Origin: Rachycentron canadum
Lineage: Eukaryota; Chordata; Actinopteri; Carangiformes; Rachycentridae
NCBI GenBank assembly: GCA_038496675.1
Contig: CM076654.1
Coordinates: forward strand, 5,886,034 to 5,950,033
Length of the DNA: 64,000 nt
Reading direction: 5' to 3'
Shown: in pieces, positions 25,901 to 38,000 of the stretch
Position numbering within the stretch: position 1 is the first letter of the stretch
Layout: every line of letters begins with the position of its first letter
Made by a program: the position numbers and the translations under genes
The notes under the pieces: generated by a model
The model's database searches: none
Told to the model about the DNA's origin: nothing
Seen by the model: only the letters and a program-made list of their open reading frames with translations

Positions 25901-25990
25901 TTTAGATACATACATTACTTTCAGGTGGTAACAAAAGTTAATTTATCCTATTTAGTGTCATTATGACATTTTTTTCACAGTGTTTTAATG
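22931..25990. other. Intergenic between keratin and shoc1
   Basis: AT-rich; includes AATA-type low complexity at 23690-23820 and a short (AT)n near 23374-23389. No gene, RNA or element was recognised. Confidence 0.6.
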
Positions 25991-26010
25991 TTTAGGCTTT
26001 TTTTAGCCTT

Positions 26011-26050
26011 TGCGCATGCGTGAAGCCACAGCCCAGAACGGGAACCGTTG
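26011..26050 (+). promoter_or_regulatory. shoc1: shoc1 promoter: NRF1-like and MYB-like sites
   Basis: TGCGCATGCG at 26011-26020 matches the palindromic NRF1 site, common in TATA-less promoters. AACCGTTG at 26043-26050 matches a MYB site (CAACGG on the other strand). A-MYB drives many meiotic genes in vertebrate testis, which suits a meiotic gene. Both lie within 70 bases of the proposed ATG at 26078. Binding is inferred. Confidence 0.4.
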
Positions 26051-26077
26051 GTTCATCTTCAACTGACAAACTTTGAC

Positions 26078-29000
26078 ATGAACCTGCTCTGTGAAGGAAA
26101 CATCAACGAAACGCGACCAGCAAGGTCCCGTTATTCGCTTTTTAGTTGTTCAATTTGTGCCATTGAAGTTTTAGTCACACGAGAATATTTTACTAAATGA
26201 GGACTTGAGGAAAAAAAAGTTAGCTAACTAACTGATAGCCCACTTAGCTAGCTACTTTGATAGCTAGCCAAGCTAACGAGATAATAGTATTTTTGTGATA
26301 CTATTTATTTTAGGAATTGATTTAAGTTTATCTGTATAGGGTGAAATTAGACATTGAATGTATCTGTACTGTGAAGGTTGTTCTTGAGATACTGATAAAA
26401 AAAAACAAGATATATTATTAAATTAATTAATTATTAAAATAATATGCTAATTTGTGCTTGTTTGCTAATTTGTGTGTTCACAGGTCTGAAAACGACAGCA
26501 GGTCACCTCCTCAGATTTTCTCCACTATCAGATATAAAGCTCTGGACTATGTATTTGAGGCCAGTTTTTGTCTTGTTACTTTTACCTCATTACACCATGA
26601 TGCTAAGTTGCATGTAAAATTAGGGGAGACTTAAATGCTATTATGATTTTCAATCTCCTTTCCTTTTCTGTGTTTATTTCAGGCGACCACCAGTTTGAAT
26701 GTAATGATGAGCTTGCTGGCACTGCCAATGCCTTACTTCACTGGTACCAACCTGTACCCTCACAGTGGCAAATTACCTGACGTCACCTACAGGACACCGT
26801 GGATCAGAGGTATTCAAGCAGCCCAACTCCTATGTGTTTTTTGTTGCAATTTTGTTTGCTATTGTGTGTAAGGAGACTGCATTTCAATCTATATGTGTGG
26901 ACTCAGATTTTGAATGTATGCAAGAATCTGTAAATGTGTAGTCTGATATCGTAAGGAAATCTGCAAATATGTACATAAATCTGAATGTGTGTGTGATCAC
27001 CTGGCTGTAGAGCAGGGTTTTCTTTGCCTTGTACTAAGACTCACATACTCATGTTGTAACTTGTGACTTTTGATGTAAAAGCATAACCATTTAAGCTACT
27101 GCATTCACTGCATATATCAAATGAGTGAGACAACAATATGCCTTGCTTATATATCCAATTCTCATGCGCTTGGCAGGAAAGGTGATCTCAACCTGCAAAC
27201 TCTTTGTCAGTGGTTCTGTGCTTGACGACCTCAGAGGAAAAGAACTACCAGCTAATTCACCAGAAAGGTGCTGTCACTCACTCAGCGCCCCCACATTGCA
27301 TTTTTTTTTTTTAGGGTTAGCATTTCAATATTTAAGTGGTAAGAAGTTAAATTGATGATGATGATTTTTTTTGTCATATCTCAGATTTAATGTGACTCTG
27401 AATGAGGTGAAAGGGAATTTGGAGGTGATACCCAGCTCTGATCCTGACTCACTAAAGAATCAAGACCAGAATGAATATATTCGCATTTTGAAGGAGTCAC
27501 AGACCAGTGATCCATGTCAGGAATCTTTTTTCAAATGGACAACTGAACAGATGATACCTGGAAATCACAACAAAGGTAACTCAAAGAATAGCTGTATCGA
27601 TTATCTAATTTCACAAACCCTTAAATACAGGGTATCTGCAGTTCTTCAAAGTCCTTAGAATGTATTAATTACATTTATTTTCCAAAGGTCTTCAATACAC
27701 TTTCTTGCCTACTGTAGACAGTAGCATTAGTTGCATGTAGCTATGAAGATTTTAGCAAAAACTGAACAGATCACTTATTTTTTGGATAGTTAATCCATAG
27801 ATCAAGTTTCTGCCTCCCATCTTGGTCCAGTCATCTGACACAAAATGATTACTTTGTGTGGGTTTGTGGTTGTTATGCTCTGTTATGCTCTCTTTGTGGT
27901 GGTTAGTCTACATATGATAGGAATTATTGTTGGTATATAAATATATGTATGTTATAAATATCAATACATTCACATGTAAATAATTGTTTGCAATTTCTTC
28001 TTTGACACAATAAAAGAGGTTCTTAAAAAGCCTCAATTTGATTAAAACTGTAGAAACCCTGATTAGAGTATATTAGATAAATTACTTTTTTTCTTCTCTT
28101 TCACCAAAAATATGTTAACATGTGTCAAAGATCTCCTCCTGCCAGAAGAGCTGATGGCTGTTGATTACCTGCCACAATATAAGAGACATTTACCCACGTT
28201 GAAAGCCAAACTGTCCAGACTGAGGACACTTCTTGTGGCTGACCCTCTGTTGAGCTCAACGGGAGACACCCTCTCTGAGGACACCATATTCAGGTGAAAA
28301 CTGGCTCTGTGTGCTCACTCAGAAGTGTGTTTCATAGTTTTGTAATTTAAGTAACTGAAACATTACTGGCTTTTTAGTCTCATTCATGTAGTTTGTCAGC
28401 CACAATATTAAAGCCTGATTACAACTTTTTCAGGCACTGTGCTTCTTATGAAAAATCTGATGTGTATGACAAACAGATGTGTGCAAACATACATGAGGAG
28501 TTTGTCAAAGAGTCATTCATGAAGGAAGAGGTAATAAAAAAAAGGATAAATGCCAAACTATTGTATTGTATATATGAAATTAATTTTTTTTTTCTTCATT
28601 TTTCCTTTGTAGTCTCTGCTGTTACCTGTCATAGTGGACAATTTTAAACTGATACCAGAAAACCGCACCTCCTTTTCAAGCATTTGTGCTCGTATGAATG
28701 TTGCCCCTGAACTGATGGATGAGCAACCATCAGTGCTGGATGAACTTCATCAAGGTGAGGACAAGCTAGCTTTTAAATTAGATAAATAACAATAAAAACT
28801 TTTGAAAAGTTAAGTAATATAGTTTCTTCAGCTTCTCTTGCAGATGCATCAGTATCAGTGGACATTTCCCAGTATGATTTACCAGAGGAGCCCAGCAAAG
28901 AATGCAAGGTGAACCAAGACTTGATGGACTCAGATTTTAGAGGTACAAGTTACAGAGAACAAAACGTGTAACCTGCTTATCACCTGATGTCCTCTTATTT

Positions 29001-32000
29001 TCCTAAAAAGTTATTTTGGAACAGAAATCAAATATACAATAGATGGTTAATGAATTTTACTCACCAGCCAGTTTAGAAAGGATGGAAAGCATGGTATTCA
29101 GATGATGGGCTTAAATTTTGTTTCTAAAAGGATGTAGGAGGTCTGCAGCTGAATTGGAGTTGGACCTAATTCTATCTCTGACTCCGAAGACCAGCCACAC
29201 ACATCTGCCCACTTTTGATCTGGAGAAGGAAAAGTTGTCCCCTCTCCACAGACGGTGAGTGATGCTCACAGGTCAAACTGTGGTCAGACTGCAAACACTG
29301 GGAGGTTTAGTTTATTTTCACATATTTCAGTCACTACACAAACAAATGAAAGGGCAACAGTAATATAAGACATAATGATGCATAACAAATTACAGGAAAG
29401 AAGGCACATAGATATTGTTCCAGTGAATCAACATGGCATTTAACATTCTCAGTTAAATGTTTTTGGTGCTTGAATAGAGCCTGATTGGATATTACTGTTT
29501 TTAATCACCAGCTTAAGGTAAATACACCAAATCTCAATGTCAGAACAAACATAGCAGGTCACACTTGACCAATCACAACTGCAGGAAAGTGTACTGATAT
29601 AATTTTAATGTTCTTTTGTGACTTGTGTGACAGTGTAGTAAAGTGCTTCTGACAGTAATAATTGTCATGTAGATCTTTGGTGTCAGTGAGTGCTCACAAA
29701 GAAATGGAGAATGCCCTGTGGAAAGCAGAGAAACATCCAGACTTTGTGGTGGGCTTTCTGTTGGCAGGTAATAACAATGCTGAGTTTTGTAGTTTTTTTG
29801 TCTTTAAAGGGGCATTCCACCAATGTTATTCCCTCAATTTTGTTATCTTAATTTTACTTCTAGCCGTTTGATTAATATGGGCTATGGCCTGAGTCTCGTC
29901 AGGCTGCTGTTAGTTTTGCAAACCACTAGATGTCATTGTGCTTCCTGAGATTAAAACCTCAGAAATTCATCAGGCTTCATCCGCTCATCACTCATCACCA
30001 CAGAAACTGTTGCATAACTATCTTCTATCATTATCTTATATCATATGTGGCTCTATAGGTTTTATGACAGCATTTTTGGATCTCTCTGCTTCTGCTCCAC
30101 TGATTTTGACCATTTGACTATTGTGGGTTCCCCAACGTGATGGAGTGCCTCTTTAAGAAGGATAGTCATTATTTAAGATCTATATGCTCATGCATCTGTA
30201 TTAGCTCATTGTTCAGGTTAATGCATCAGGTGCATTAAATTGTTTATCAGCAAAATATTTGAGAGATTAATGCAATTTTTCACCAAATTTTTAATTCTAT
30301 GAAATGCTGTGATTTTATTTGAAGCACATTATCAAACTGTGAGTGTGAAAGTCATTATCAAACTGTTAGTGTGAAATCTTTCACAGAGCCTCAAACATAT
30401 GAACCAGCAGTTGACTTCCAGCCCCTGTCTGAAGCTGTTAAAATAATGAAATCAGAGAAACAAAGCTTTATCGGTGCTGGCAGTGAACTGCAGTCACAGA
30501 CGAGGATGGAAGCCCCACAGGTGTATTTGTGCAGCAGCCATGACTTCACAGAGAGCATGAGGTCTGAGTGTCCGTCCACTGAGGAGGAAAAGATGGAAGA
30601 CTTTACAAAACTGTCACCTGAACACGTGTCACGTGAGTACAGTTTTTGCCATTGAATCAGTTTTTAGTTGACATGTGGTAGAGTGAACTGGCTTTTCAAG
30701 AAAAAAAATAATGTATATAGGTATACACACATGTAGTCTGACCTACTACTTTATCTTATATACACATTTGTGTCCTTTTCCTCATCTCTGGTTCCAGTCT
30801 CAGTTGGATCCATCCCGATGTGTCCAACTTTAAAAACGCTGTTATTTCCCCTGGAGAAACCTGAAACTGCTGCGTCAGGTGACTCTCTTCTCCAGGAAGA
30901 AATCCTCACTGGCACATCTCCGGACACCTTCCTGATACACACTGTCAAGACAAACAATAAGGAAGTAAAACCTGCAGCAGTAATGTTTTCAAAACCTGCT
31001 GCTGTCATTAACGGCAAAGATGAAACCCGTGACATGAGAATCTCAGATGTCGTAACCATACCTTTTGCTCATAAGAACACCACCAACACAGATCGAGGCG
31101 ACCATCAGACAGAGCAGAGCACCCACGCTCCTGAGAAGACTGTGTCCTCCAGACTGGATATCAGAGACAGTCACAGAGGTCTGGTCACCAGGCGTCCACC
31201 AGAGAAGGACCTGGACCCTCTGTCCAACTTCATGATACTAAGATCCCAGAAGACAGTTGCTGCAGCATCTCAGAGCTCAGCCAGTTCTCCAGGTACAGAC
31301 TATACTGCTGCCTTAGTTTAGCAAAGTTCAGCTTAGTGGTAGATAGGTAGCCTTTTTTTTTTTTTTTTTTTTTTTTTTTGTTTTTGACAGCTATAACATG
31401 CAAGAAAAGTCCTCCAGGTTGGACAGTGGATGGTGCAGTTATGTTAAGTACAACTTAATCACTGGTGCCCCAGGTTGTCTAAGTTTAATAGATTCAGTTG
31501 AGACACCATTACATTATTCTGTTATTTAAAAAAAAAAAAAAATCTTAATATATTGATTAAAAAAACAGTCAAATTCATTTTGTGAAGGATTTAATTTGAT
31601 TAAAACGGTAACATAATGACCACATAATGAATAAGGTGATATCAAAAACAACCATCTGGGGATACAGGATGATGTAATCGGTAAATTAATCGATAATTGC
31701 AGCGCAGACTTACATAGTTTATTAATATGGACTAAAGAAATAGAATTCCCAACTTTCATATTTTTTGGGGTTTAACATATTGACACTTATGGACTCATGG
31801 TCTGACTTACAAATGTTTCAAATCTCATATTTTCTTTCTTTATCAGCTCCAAAGGTAGAGGAGAAAACGCATTCTCCAGAACAGATACAAAGGTCAGACA
31901 GGAGGCCAACCTATGTGAGTGGTGCTGTATCAGGAAATGCTACCAGAGAGCAGGAAGCAGCCGGTCAATTGAAAGTTCAACACATCAGTCATTCTGTCAG

Positions 32001-35000
32001 TCAGTCAAACCCTTGGGAGAGACAGGAGAGCAGAATAATACAGGTCCAAGCTACAGGTACAAGTCATTACAGCAGCCCAAATTAAACCATACTGTAAAAA
32101 AAACAGGTACTATTACTTATTAGTAGACTTCAATAAAACATTTTATCAATTTATCACTTCTAATTTGATGCATTTCCCATTAACATGAAATGTACTTTGT
32201 CACAGACCAAACGGAATTGTAGTACAGTATCTATGTTGGATAAAATGTTTCCGATGGCGTTTTAAGTTTGTTTATTGAGCCTCAGTGCTCTTACTCTGTT
32301 GCAGACAGCCAGCAGCTTGCCTACTGTGAGCTGCTGGCCCTCGCTCAGCCATGTTTGAACTCTGCCAGACAGCTGGGGCTCAACTTCCCGGCGTGGGGCG
32401 ACTTCAGCTGCCTGGCCCCCGACCAAACCCATTTCCTCCTCAAACAGCAGGAGAGGGCCCTCTGCAGGATGCATACACAGAACACAGAGCTGATCAGAGG
32501 TATGAAATATAACCTCAGTTATGTATGAACACATTTGTATGACCATTGGCCATTGTATATACAGCCTACTCCAATATTCAAAGCCTTCTCCTTATTTGTA
32601 TGACCATTGGCCACTTTATTGGAAACACCATACTGGATAGTTACTCTCAATACAGCCTCAGTTCTTCATGGCATGGATTCAACAAGATGTTGGAAAGATT
32701 CCTCTAAGATTCTGCTCCTCGTTGACATGATCATCACATCAACTCTTCAGATTTGTCAGCTGCACATTCATGCTGCCAGTGCCATGCTCCCATTCTGCAA
32801 CATCCCAAAGGTGTTTAGATCTGGTGGTTCACTGTTTCACGTTCAAACCAGGTTGGCTTTGAGTAATCGTCACGCTGGAAGCAGCCATTAGAAGATGGTA
32901 AACTGTGGTTATAACATAAACATTCAAAACATGACTGATTAGTATTAAGCTTTCTCTGCAATTCACTGCTGCCACATGACTGACTGAATCATTGCATTAA
33001 TGAGCAGGTGTGTAGGTATTCCTAATGAAGTGCTTGGTGAGCGCATATTGTATGAGGTAATCAAATCCTTTAAACCTATATTTGAAAGCTGTAAATTTCC
33101 CACTGTGTTGCTTGCAGATCAGGACCTGCTTTTCAAACAGGTGGCTCTGATGCACATGCTGGTGACAGTCAAGGAGCTGCTCCTGAAGTGTGACCTCAGT
33201 ACTGCATTGGGTCAGTTTAAGCTGCCATCACTCCTGCAGTTTGACTTTAAAGGCCCTGAGACTTGGTTTTAATTTTTTTTTTCTCTTATATCATCACACA
33301 CAAAAAAAAGATTTTAAACTCAAATTTACTTTCAAAAGGAATAGGTCTATGCATCTGGTTTGATCACCTTTGTGTTGCGTTCCTGGAAACAAACATCAAC
33401 ACAACTGTGTTTCATATTGATTCAAATATTGCTGAACTCTGGATCTTGAAAGTTCTGAAAATCAGTGAATTTAGTTTCCTCGAAAAGGTCTTTGAAGGTA
33501 CAAAGAAGTATTGAATTTTATTTACAAAATATGTTCTCTTGCACTGCTAATGTTGGTTATAAAAGGTTATTGTATTTATTTGTGGGCTGTGGGGAGACAT
33601 ACACCTAAAAACTAAAGGTGAGATTATTGAGACATTGGGTTGTGTTGCTGGAACTAAAATTATGTTTCAGTGGTTAAAAATCTGTTAATTTTCTGCTGCT
33701 TATCCAGTTTCAGGTCATCTAAAATATGCTTTACACTGCAGAAAAGAATGTGATATAAAGGCAAATTATTTCCAGACAATATTATGCTTCCTGATTTTCC
33801 ATCACATCATCATACTTGGTCTGTAACTAACTGTACTAAATTGCTTTCCCTGTGTGATTAAAACCACATTAGTCTTATATTTAAATTGGTGAACATTGTA
33901 TATACAGCCTACTCCAATATTCAAAGCCTTCTCCTTATGCTCTAGCGTACCTGACTCAGGCAGCTGAGGCATGTGCGGAGCAGAATCTGGAGCAGCTGAT
34001 GAAGCGGCTGCAAATCATCCTCTTCCTCAGTCAGAAGAACCAGGAATCCAACGTCAAACTGCAAGAGCTGCAGCAACTGCTCACTGAATGGCTGCACAGC
34101 AGGAAAGGGCAGAACATGGACAAAGTCAGTGTTAACAACAACGGCAAAGAAACTCTTTTTGACTTGCTCAATGAATTATATACAAATTGTCACATATTTT
34201 TCAAGTTTTCACTTCACCATACTTGTTAAGTTTGACCAGCACCCATCATGTCTCTGCGTTTATGATCCTGGTCTTTCTCTAGATTCTTGTCATAATATCA
34301 GTTGACTCCGACGACAGCAGATCTACAATCATCAATAGCTTGAGCCAAGTGGCTGGTGAGCAGCTCTTATCTCTTTCAGCCATTTCTCTCTAATACACTC
34401 CAGTTCATTTATATTTTGATCTGTGGAGATGAGAAAGAAAAAAGAAAAAAAACTAAAGCACTGGCAAGACAAAGCAACTGCTTTCATCTACAGTATTTTG
34501 ATAAAGTGTTAGTGACCACATTATATAAAATGTGACGATGCAGTACTGTAAAGTTGAATGTGGTCATGGTTTTTTTTTTTTTTAATTCTCAGGAGCAGCT
34601 GTAACGTCACTTTGTCCTGAGGAGAGCAAGACCAGACTGAACGGTGCCAGTGTGGTCAGCAGGTAAAAACATAAACTTGTTTATGGGTTTTTTTGTATTT
34701 ATTGCAGGTCTACAACTACTAAACACACACATACTCAAGCACAGCACTACAGTTCACATCTGACACTTGATTATTTTTATTTATACTACACACACATATA
34801 TATACATACATATACACACACACCCAAAATGTTCAGCTTTTTACTCAATTACAATTTTCTGGAAGGAGCTCAGACCCATATAGACCCATGGATAGTTAGA
34901 ACCAAGCCAGAATGTGGGCAACCCAAGCACAGAAGTAAAACAAACACCAGCAGCAGCATGATCAGTTGATTCAATCAGTTAACAAGCAGGTATAGTTGAA

Positions 35001-38000
35001 AAGAACAGCAATATAATCATAACAAATGCAAAGATATAGAAACTAAAACTCTTCAAAGATCCATTAATATAAATAACAGTCCTATCTGGATGATAGATTA
35101 ACAGGAGACAATCCTCTAACCTGTGTAATATCTGAATGAAATCTCCAAAAAAAATAAATAAATAAATCATTTAATATATAACTGTCACAGTATAAAATAT
35201 ATATTAAAAAAACTAAATAAATAAATTTGTTTATCTTTGAATGTTCCGTAATAACCAAGTTCTTCTTCAAGCAAAAACATGAAACCCATTTGTTTGCACT
35301 GCTGTGACTTTATCCCAGTATATGAGAAAGTAGCAGGAGTGCCTTTTGATTGTTTCACTGTATTAAAGGAAACATTTCAAGCTGCTACGCTATGTTAAAC
35401 AAAGTGTTGTTTTCACACTCCCATCCTGTTCCACTAGTGTGTGTGACAGTGTGTGTGTAGTGGTGTATGAGCAGCATATAGGCCCAGACTTCCCCTGGAA
35501 CAGTTTTTGTCTGGTGGTGGAGTACGACCATCCAGGCCAGTCTCCATGGTCCAAAGTCTGCAAAGAGAGGAGCATCAGTCATCTCACCTTCAACATCAGC
35601 ATCTCAGATACTGGTCTGCTGTCACCAAATACACATTAGTGTTTTAACACATTTCTTTTCTAAATGTATGCGTTTGTTTTTCCCAAAAGAGAAAGAGCCT
35701 TGGTGCCTGGAAGACAATGTGCCTCACGTGTTGCTTGTGACAGAGGGGCTTCTAAACTGTCCACTGCTGCTACACACACTTGAATCGGGGTAAATTCTCC
35801 CCTTCAGCCAGTCAAGTCCAAGGACATCAGAAATGTGTTACTTTGTACCAAAGCCATTTGAAGCTCCATACATTTTGACAGACCTGGATGATACTTAGCT
35901 CACTTTATGAGCTGTTGCTGGTTGAAGCACATATGTCTCAACATTGTGTGTGAAGCATACAACACATGCCAGCTGTTACAATTCACAAACAATAACGTTT
36001 GGATATAAACATTTTGCTGACATGTTCATATAAAGTCAACACCAGACTCGCTCACCCTGAATTCTCTAAACAGATCTGTGACTACAACTATACATGCTGA
36101 ACCTGTTGTTGTTTACTGTGTCTGCCTTCCTGTCTTCTTTGTGTTTCACTTCAGACCAGAGCACACAGGTTATTATACTTCCCGAGTCATATTCACAAGT
36201 ATCACATCTCCATTACCCTCAACATCCAAGTTCAAGTCACGTTTTCAGCATTTTGGCATTGACTTGGTACCAAAGGACAGTTTCTTGTGACATCCTCAAT
36301 TGAGATATGAGCAAACATATTTATAAAATATATCTACGCTGATAAATTGACTTGAATTTTATAAAACATGCCTAAATCTTTAAAACTATAATCTTTTAAT
36401 TTATGTGTGTTGCGGTACAGGTTTAATATAACTGTGCTGGAGAGGAGTCACTGTCCGTCCCTGCAGATGCTCGGAGGAACCCATCACTACGCTGTGATCA
36501 CAGTGGATGAAAGCACTGCCATCATCATTCAGGTACCAGGAACAGAGACGCCTGCCACATCCTTCAAAGGCCACAAATTGATGTACGATGTTGGATTAAC
36601 ACAATATTTTCATCTCCCTCTGCTGAGCTTCCTGAGTATTGCAAGTAGATGTAGCTACAACCCATAGATTCTCAAATACATTTACCTCAGTAGCAGAGAG
36701 AGGCCAGCCTTTACTTTTGACAGGCTTAGAGAGAAATTTATAATTTCTCATGTTCCCCAGTTAACACTGGTTCCAGACTTCCTCCATGTTTACCTGTTGT
36801 CCTGATAAATTCAGCAGAACATTAATTTCCATAACTCAACACTTGTTCAGGACCTTTCACATTAAAAGAATTTGTTGGCTTTTAATGTGGGAAAACGGTA
36901 TGTGCCAAGTTCCCTCAAGAGTCTGATTTAAAAAAAACAAACAAACTTGGAATTATGAATATGAAAACATCTGTTAAAAAGGGGGAAGTCGGCAGCAGAG
37001 TGGTGACTATAACATGACTATATTTGCACAAATGGGTTTACTCCACTAATCTGCTGTATTAGGCTAAAGTAGATCCCACAGTGTGGTTTACTTTTTTATT
37101 TTGTGTCTTGACCACCATTTTGTTTGGAAGGGGAGATTCCAACTCAAACAGATGTGCGATAGATATCGTGGTTACAGATCAGATAGAAATAATGACTGTA
37201 TTGACAATTAGAAAGTAAATTACTGTGTGTGTAGGAGCAGGATGAGCTGTGTCAGGAACAAGCCAGTGAGAGACTGGTGACAAGGCTGACCGCACTCTCT
37301 CTTCAGTACAACTCCTGCTGGCTCATCCTGCACTGCCCGGACATTCAGGGAGGAGGGTAAGAGCCCACACATACACAAACACACACGTACATTGAACACT
37401 AAGGCTCACCACCACTGCTTCTGTCTTTGTGATGGCAGACTTTCCAGTGAAGCTTTCAATAACTTGGTGTTGGTTTATTCGTCTCTGATGCTGCTCGGGA
37501 TGAAGTCCCTGGATCTAGATGTGAAGGTAGAACACAAACAAGATTAAAATTTCTCCCTGAAACTGTTCATGTTTTTCAAAAATACTCTGTCCTTGATACC
37601 AGAAAAGCCATTTAATGTTGCAATAAAGGGAGCAGCACCTCCTAGGGGCCTTATTGTCTGTAGCTGCTTTGGTGGGGTTGCGTTTTTTCACGTACTGGTG
37701 AGATAATGAAATACAATCCGGCAAGTGCATTTGGAGAAACAGATTGATGTGTTTAAAAGCTTATTAGACACCAAAACACAGAACAGTAGTTGTTGTACTT
37801 AGGGACAGGATTTTACAGCTCTGGAAAGTTATTATGGCAGAAAGTGTTTAATCTTGTGACGACCTTGAAATAAATAGAGAAACAGCATTAATTAGCATTT
37901 ACACTAGTAATTGTATCACCTTGAAAACCCATTGTGAGAAATACTTTTACAGCAAGATTCCCCCACCGCCCCCATGATTTTTTACAAGTAAGCCAAACAA

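Noticed and set aside
26563..26568. GTTTTT as donor of shoc1 exon 2
   Set aside because: Leads to a frame with a premature stop in exon 3.
32607..32891. 94-codon open frame in shoc1 intron 15
   Set aside because: Lies inside the transposon remnant and has no recognisable protein; the known family sequence explains it.
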